DNA of 64,000 bases from Brumimicrobium sp964585545 (GTDB lineage Bacteria; Bacteroidota; Bacteroidia; Flavobacteriales_D; Crocinitomicaceae): assembly GCA_964585545.1 (NCBI GenBank), contig CAZPDT010000001.1, positions 124,001 to 188,000 of the forward strand, given 5' to 3'. Under the pieces are notes generated by a model, which worked only from the letters and a program-made list of their open reading frames with translations, did not search any database and was not told the origin of the DNA. Made by a program: the position numbers and the translations under genes. How positions within the stretch are numbered: position 1 is the first letter of the stretch; the number at the start of each line of letters is the position of its first letter. This document shows, piece by piece, positions 59,983-64,000 of this stretch.

Positions 59983-61011
59983 ATGCTAAAAACTATAATT
60001 ATCACATTATTTTGTGTGTGTGGCGGTACATTATTTGCCCACGAAGGAGATACGCTATCTGCCTCTAAGAGCAATCCCGAAGAAGATCAACAAGAAGAAG
60101 TGTCAATTGCCAAGGTTTATACGGAAGAGCCTACCAAGGAGATTGATATTGCCAAAACATACAACGTTGCATCTCGAATGATAAATGATTCTGTTGAATT
60201 GTATTACGTTGATGATACTCAACTTTACCACCAAGGATGGAGCCAATTAGCACAACCTCATTTCTGGCAAACAGTTATGAATTTATCGCCCGATTCATGT
60301 ATCATAAATATCGCTGCAACACGTCAAATTATCCATATTATGAGTCTAAAAGATTATGATCAGCTTTCAGATGGAGAAAAAGATGCTATGCGCGACTCCA
60401 TCCGTACTGTGTATGAATTAGACGATGATGCAACCATTTATAGAACAATAGGAAAGAGAGACTTCTACGATTATGGGAATATTTTACCAACTATCTCAAA
60501 AGGTGTAGAGGTATTTAAAAATCAAGGTGTTGACCCTTGGTATGCTCAAGCAATATTAATGATTGAATGTCCTGGAAAAATTGCACGATCTAAGGCTGGT
60601 GCGCATGGGTCTTTTCAATTAATGCCTTATATTGCAAGAAGATTTGGTTTAACAGTAAATCGGTATAAAGATGAGCGCAAAGACTTTGATAAATCAGCTG
60701 TAGCAGCAAGTAAAATGATTGCTACAATATGTATTCCAGAAGCCAAATCAATCTTAAACAACCATAATATTTCCTATCAAGAATCGGATTTATGGTTTCG
60801 ACTTTTTGTGATGCATATATACAATGCAGGTTCACATAATGTGGCAGGCGTTGTCAATAAAATCAACTCCAAAGATGGCGGAATGTCGCTAATTCAACAA
60901 ATGTGGAAAACCAAATACGGTCGATTTAGGAATGCCTCACAAAACTATTCTCAGTTAACATTGGCTGCATTAATGATTCTTGACAATATGTTGTGGGGAT
61001 GTTATTCTTGA
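59983..61011 (+). CDS. Lytic transglycosylase (SLT domain)
   Basis: The 342-residue protein has a signal peptide (MLKTIIITLFCVCGGTLFA). The C-terminal catalytic SLT domain contains the key glutamate Glu195 in MIECPGKIARSKAG and the conserved AHGSFQLMPYIARRFGL. It cleaves peptidoglycan between MurNAc and GlcNAc. The N-terminal 100 residues are acidic and of unknown role. The final ten bases overlap the end of the convergent EI24 gene. Confidence 0.88.
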   Translation: MLKTIIITLFCVCGGTLFAHEGDTLSASKSNPEEDQQEEVSIAKVYTEEPTKEIDIAKTYNVASRMINDSVELYYVDDTQLYHQGWSQLAQPHFWQTVMNLSPDSCIINIAATRQIIHIMSLKDYDQLSDGEKDAMRDSIRTVYELDDDATIYRTIGKRDFYDYGNILPTISKGVEVFKNQGVDPWYAQAILMIECPGKIARSKAGAHGSFQLMPYIARRFGLTVNRYKDERKDFDKSAVAASKMIATICIPEAKSILNNHNISYQESDLWFRLFVMHIYNAGSHNVAGVVNKINSKDGGMSLIQQMWKTKYGRFRNASQNYSQLTLAALMILDNMLWGCYS

Positions 61012-61745
61012 TGCATTGACATCTTGTTTTTATTCCTTCCTTTTATCCTCAAATAATTCAATGTCCCTACCATTGTAAGCAATACAGGTGCAATCGCTAC
61101 CCCAAAAATTGGAATATACAACAACAAAGTAAAAAGCAATCCCGTTAAAATCAAATGAAGCGGATGACGAAAGGCATAACCCCAACTATCGATGACGCTT
61201 ATTTTGTGTCTTTCTAACGAATAATCGTAACTGTTAAATCCAGTAAAAAATCCAACTAAAATTAGAGAAACAAAAGGTGATAAAAAAGAAAGACCTAAAA
61301 TCCATGCTATAACTGTCCATATAAGATAAATCAGTAGGTATAGGATTCCCCAAATAACAACAATACCAATTAACCTGAGAATATCTTTAAAAATTTGAAT
61401 CCAATCAAACGGTATTTCTTGACCTGTTTCAACAGCTTCAATTTTTTGACTCAATAGCGTGTTGAAAGGAGAATATATAAGTAATATAATGAATTGATAA
61501 AAGAACAAAGAAGCGCCATATATCCATCCAAATGTTGTGTTTATAGCAGTACCTATGTAATTGCCAATCCAAGGTGTACTTCCTAAAAAGCCCAAAGAGG
61601 AGTTCACGAGTGAGAGACCTCCAGAGAAAATTAAAAACAGAAAAGCAAGTAAAAGTCCGGGAAGGAAATACAATAAAAACTGGCCTTTAAAAAGTAATGT
61701 AAAGGCACGGCGAATAGAGAAATAATGATCTTTTAATGCATTCAT
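61002..61745 (-). CDS. EI24 domain membrane protein (CysZ-like)
   Basis: The 247-residue multi-pass protein carries the EI24 domain, beginning FSIRRAFTLLFKGQFLLYFLPGLLLAF and including RHKISVIDSWGYAFRHPL. It has four to six membrane segments. Bacterial EI24 proteins include the CysZ sulfate transporter; the function of this one is not known. The ATG overlaps the stop of the small membrane protein upstream by four bases (ATGA), so they are coupled. Confidence 0.85.
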   Translation of the reverse strand: MNALKDHYFSIRRAFTLLFKGQFLLYFLPGLLLAFLFLIFSGGLSLVNSSLGFLGSTPWIGNYIGTAINTTFGWIYGASLFFYQFIILLIYSPFNTLLSQKIEAVETGQEIPFDWIQIFKDILRLIGIVVIWGILYLLIYLIWTVIAWILGLSFLSPFVSLILVGFFTGFNSYDYSLERHKISVIDSWGYAFRHPLHLILTGLLFTLLLYIPIFGVAIAPVLLTMVGTLNYLRIKGRNKNKMSMHQE

Positions 61746-61987
61746 GAAGCAGGAGCAAAAATTTTAAAGATAATAATAAATAAGGCAAAAAAAGCAATTA
61801 AACTGAGAAAGAACAATCTTCCGCCACGGTATCCATTTCTATACCAGATCCAGCTGTTGATTCCGCCCAAGATGATGCCGCCAATTAGAGCAGAGTAATA
61901 ATAATTTAAAGGTATTTGATAAACATTTAGAAGTTCAACATTTGTAAATATAAATGAAAACAAAGTGGAATTGGGTATTGTTTTCAT
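61742..61987 (-). CDS. Small membrane protein (81 aa)
   Basis: The 81-residue protein has two hydrophobic segments (YYSALIGGIILGGINSWIWY and LFFLSLIAFFALFIIIFKIF) joined by a short GYRGGR turn. No family is recognised. It is translationally coupled to EI24 by an ATGA overlap and is divergent from a NUDIX gene. Confidence 0.65.
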   Translation of the reverse strand: MKTIPNSTLFSFIFTNVELLNVYQIPLNYYYSALIGGIILGGINSWIWYRNGYRGGRLFFLSLIAFFALFIIIFKIFAPAS

Positions 61988-62010
61988 TTTATTGTTGAAG
62001 AAATAATCAG

Positions 62011-62018
62011 TAAGTTTG
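62011..62018 (+). promoter_or_regulatory. -7 box for the NUDIX gene
   Basis: TAAGTTTG matches TAnnTTTG exactly and ends five bases before the ATG (62024), so again almost no leader is possible. Confidence 0.45.
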
Positions 62019-62023
62019 AGCTT

Positions 62024-62467
62024 ATGGCTTTTAATCTGCGTGTATATGGAATTTTAATCAATCAAAAGAAGGAAGTACTGCTTTCAGATGAACGTCGGAT
62101 GGGAAAAAGATTCACAAAGTTTCCAGGTGGAGGAGTAGAAGAAGGTGAAGGAATTAAAGAGGCATTAAAAAGAGAGTTTAAAGAAGAACTTCATATTGAT
62201 GTTGAAGTGGGAGAATTGATTTATCTCACCGATTTTTTTCAGGCATCTGCATTCAATGCAAATGATCAAATCATCAGTATATATTACGCAGTATTTACCG
62301 AAGAAATGCATAAGATTGAAACTTCAAAAACACCTTTTGATTTTAAAGATGAAGATCAAATTGAATCTTTGAGATGGATGCCTTGCTCTGAACTTGATAA
62401 AAGCAATGTAACTTTCCCAATCGATAAAATTGTTGCAGGAATAATCAATAAAAACAGTTCGGATTAA
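62024..62467 (+). CDS. NUDIX hydrolase
   Basis: The 147-residue protein is a NUDIX hydrolase with the box GGGVEEGEGIKEALKREFKEE followed by LHIDV. The usual glycine of REUxEExGU is His here, a mild change seen in some members. It probably cleaves a nucleoside diphosphate derivative; the substrate is unknown. The last four bases overlap a convergent thioredoxin-like gene. Confidence 0.88.
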   Translation: MAFNLRVYGILINQKKEVLLSDERRMGKRFTKFPGGGVEEGEGIKEALKREFKEELHIDVEVGELIYLTDFFQASAFNANDQIISIYYAVFTEEMHKIETSKTPFDFKDEDQIESLRWMPCSELDKSNVTFPIDKIVAGIINKNSSD

Positions 62468-62976
62468 GGGAGGTATTTTTTAAATTCTTCTAAAGTAACA
62501 TCGCCATTCATCTTCTTTACCAATTTCTCATCTTTGTATATATTGATGTAAGGCATTGTTCCACTGTCATTTAAATTTTTAATGGTGTTGTTTTGATCAA
62601 CGCCAACTATCAATTCAGGATGATCGCCTATATGGGAACTGTTCGTAAAAAAATCTAAATTAAGAGCATTCTTAGGTGTCATTATAAAAACAACTTTTGA
62701 ATCCTTGAACAATTCGGCATTGCGATTAATTAATGCCCCTATATTATTACAATGCCCACAAGTTGGATGAATAGTGATGAGAAATAAATGACCTTTGGTT
62801 TTAAAATCATTTTCGGTTAAAATAATCCCTTCAGGAGTTTCTATCTTGAGAGAAGGGAGAAGGTTCCCAAAATCTTCTGAAATCTCCTTTTTTTCATTTT
62901 GCTGAGTTTGGGCAAATAAATTGGTGCTCAATCCAAATAAAATCATTCCTAAAATAAGTCCTGTTCTTTTTATCAT
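62464..62976 (-). CDS. Periplasmic thioredoxin-like protein, CGHC type
   Basis: The 170-residue protein has a signal peptide (MIKRTGLILGMILFGLSTNLFA) and the thioredoxin-like active site PTCGHC. It belongs to a TlpA/ResA-like or general Bacteroidota group. It resembles the next gene along the strand, with the same NPTCGHC-type site and GDVTLEEFKKYLP end. It may reduce or form disulfides in the envelope. It overlaps the NUDIX gene by four bases at the stop end. Confidence 0.8.
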   Translation of the reverse strand: MIKRTGLILGMILFGLSTNLFAQTQQNEKKEISEDFGNLLPSLKIETPEGIILTENDFKTKGHLFLITIHPTCGHCNNIGALINRNAELFKDSKVVFIMTPKNALNLDFFTNSSHIGDHPELIVGVDQNNTIKNLNDSGTMPYINIYKDEKLVKKMNGDVTLEEFKKYLP

Positions 62977-62992
62977 TAGTTTTAAATTTATT

Positions 62993-63517
62993 TTATGGGA
63001 GGTACTGTTTGAGATTGTCTAGGGGCGTGTCCCCATTGAAAACGGTTACCAAATTTCTGTTTTTATCGTAGACCAGTATGTGGGGAAACATGCCAGATAG
63101 GGGCAATTGCTGCACCGCTCCAGCCTGATCAGTTCCAGTTATGAAATCAGGGTGCTTATCTAATCCAGTTTTTGTTTTAAATTCAGGAATTTCTCCTCCT
63201 TTTTCTTTAGTGGTCATAAAAGCAACTTTGACACCTTTGAACAAATCTGCATTGTCACAAATTAATTTTGCTTCATTTATACAGTGTCCACACGTAGGGT
63301 TCACGACAATTAGAAAGAAATAACTGTCGGATGCCAAGTCTTTATTCGTAACTACTTTTGCAGCTGAAACTTCAATTTTTAACTCGGGACATTTGGCTCC
63401 CTTATCATTTTGATTTTCAATGCCACGCTTCTTCTCAGTATTTGATTGTGCAGATAAATTGAATGTTGTGCCAAGAATAAAAAGTGTAAGAAGTAAACTT
63501 ATTTTTTTGTAAATCAT
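62993..63517 (-). CDS. Periplasmic thioredoxin-like protein, CGHC type (paralogue)
   Basis: The 174-residue protein has a signal peptide (MIYKKISLLLTLFILGTTF) and VNPTCGHCINEA as its redox site. The C-terminus GDTPLDNLKQYLP parallels that of the downstream neighbour. I chose ATG 63517; the longer frame to 63547 overlaps the -7 box. It lies 16 bases upstream of the other thioredoxin-like gene and shares its transcript. Confidence 0.8.
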   Translation of the reverse strand: MIYKKISLLLTLFILGTTFNLSAQSNTEKKRGIENQNDKGAKCPELKIEVSAAKVVTNKDLASDSYFFLIVVNPTCGHCINEAKLICDNADLFKGVKVAFMTTKEKGGEIPEFKTKTGLDKHPDFITGTDQAGAVQQLPLSGMFPHILVYDKNRNLVTVFNGDTPLDNLKQYLP

Positions 63518-63544
63518 AATATTATAGATTAGTAGAAACAGTAT

Positions 63545-63552
63545 CAAATATA
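63545..63552 (-). promoter_or_regulatory. -7 box for the thioredoxin-like pair
   Basis: TATATTTG on the minus strand matches TAnnTTTG, 27 bases ahead of the chosen ATG at 63517. This supports that start. Confidence 0.5.
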
Positions 63553-63678
63553 GAAAAAAAAAATTAGATTTTGGATTTTAGAATGTAGAATGTAGATTGA
63601 GCAAGAGCAAGAGATGTTTATTTATCAATCAAACTCAAACAGACTTTCATTTACCAACGCTTTATTGAACAATTTATT

Positions 63679-63686
63679 TATATTTG
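63679..63686 (+). promoter_or_regulatory. -7 box for the final lipoprotein gene
   Basis: TATATTTG matches TAnnTTTG, 37 bases before the ATG at 63724. Confidence 0.4.
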
Positions 63687-63723
63687 TATGAAACAAAATT
63701 TATTAATTATTAATTCGATATTT

Positions 63724-64000
63724 ATGAAAAGAGTATTTATTTATGCCTCAGCTTTTTTGTTGAGCTTAAGTTTGGTTGCATGTGGAGGAAGTAGTGCAAA
63801 TGAAGACAGTAATACAGGAGATACGACTGCAGTCGAGAACAACGATAACCTTACGGATGAATCCATGACAGAGCCAACCGATGAAAATTCTAGTGATCAG
63901 GCTTCTAATGATGCCACCTCTAATGATGCTACCTCTAATGATGCCACCTCTAATGAAGATGAGGCTGCAAATATAGAGAATAAATCGGACGAAAGTAGTG
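63724..64000 (+). CDS. Lipoprotein with acidic tandem repeats (partial)
   Basis: The gene begins at ATG 63724 and runs off the window end. The lipoprotein signal is MKRVFIYASAFLLSLSLVAC, with the lipobox cysteine followed by GGSS. The mature part is rich in Asn, Asp, Glu, Ser and Thr, with a 15-base unit encoding SNDAT present about three times (63904-63948). No domain is visible in the part present. It is probably a spacer or linker region of an outer-membrane lipoprotein; what follows is unseen. Confidence 0.75.
   Translation, partial: MKRVFIYASAFLLSLSLVACGGSSANEDSNTGDTTAVENNDNLTDESMTEPTDENSSDQASNDATSNDATSNDATSNEDEAANIENKSDESS
63904..63957 (+). repeat. 15-bp tandem repeat in the lipoprotein gene
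   Basis: TCTAATGATGCCACC occurs three times with one silent change (C/T), plus a partial fourth. It keeps the frame and encodes SNDAT repeats. Confidence 0.85.

Overview
The window reads as a continuous, AT-rich chromosomal stretch of a Bacteroidota bacterium, most likely a member of Flavobacteriales. The evidence is type IX secretion (T9SS) C-terminal sorting domains of both the type A and the CHU_C (gliding-motility-associated) kind, a TonB-dependent receptor with a carboxypeptidase-like N-terminal domain, a single-chain E1 alpha/beta 2-oxoacid dehydrogenase, secreted PKD and S74 proteins, and many promoters with the Bacteroidota -7 box TAnnTTTG. No tRNA, rRNA, CRISPR array or intact transposase was recognised.

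Layout. 1-4.3 kb: the end of the alpha ribosomal operon (rpsD', rpoA, rplQ with a long basic tail), then era and der. 4.9-9.3 kb: a GH3-family acyl-amide synthetase with a secreted partner, a deoxynucleoside kinase, a HEAT-like protein and DoxX. 9.5-12.3 kb: rpsF-rpsR-rplI, yidD, and lipoprotein MsrB/MsrA. 12.6-21.4 kb: a membrane protein, a giant alpha-2-macroglobulin-like protein without its thioester, and an M1 aminopeptidase. 21.6-26 kb: two tandem peptide (POT) transporters and an S4-domain protein. 26.2-35.7 kb: a leftward run guaB, three periplasmic PPIase/SurA-like chaperones, MoxR ATPase and a TonB-dependent receptor. 35.9-37.9 kb: fused 2-oxoacid dehydrogenase E1.

37.9-44.9 kb is the accessory part. 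Two tandem copies of a module (CHU_C protein + S74 tail-type protein, each preceded by the same perfect 440-bp repeat) lie between two copies of a 55-bp sequence made of the end of the E1 gene and the start of the MFS gene. This looks like an insertion that split an E1-MFS operon. One S74 gene is frameshifted and the other truncated.

46.4-53.2 kb is an envelope and signalling block: two beta-barrels, an 8-PKD T9SS protein, a PepSY-like lipoprotein, an ECF sigma factor and a membrane-anchored barrel protein that is probably the sigma factor's regulator. The PKD gene and the PepSY-sigma operon share an unusual upstream arrangement (C7 - 16/17 nt - CCGTTT - 29 nt - ATG), so they may form one regulon. 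53.4-56.7 kb: DsbA/FrnE-like oxidoreductase, Fur-family regulator and heavy-metal P-type ATPase. 56.7-64 kb: an esterase lipoprotein, fabD, cmk, a lytic transglycosylase, EI24 and small membrane proteins, a NUDIX hydrolase, two thioredoxin-like proteins and the start of a lipoprotein.

A family of intergenic elements bounded by TTAACCC...GGGTTAA is scattered through the window (near 4.4, 26.0, 47.6, 50.4 and 53.3 kb, plus short hairpin forms in the 440-bp repeats).
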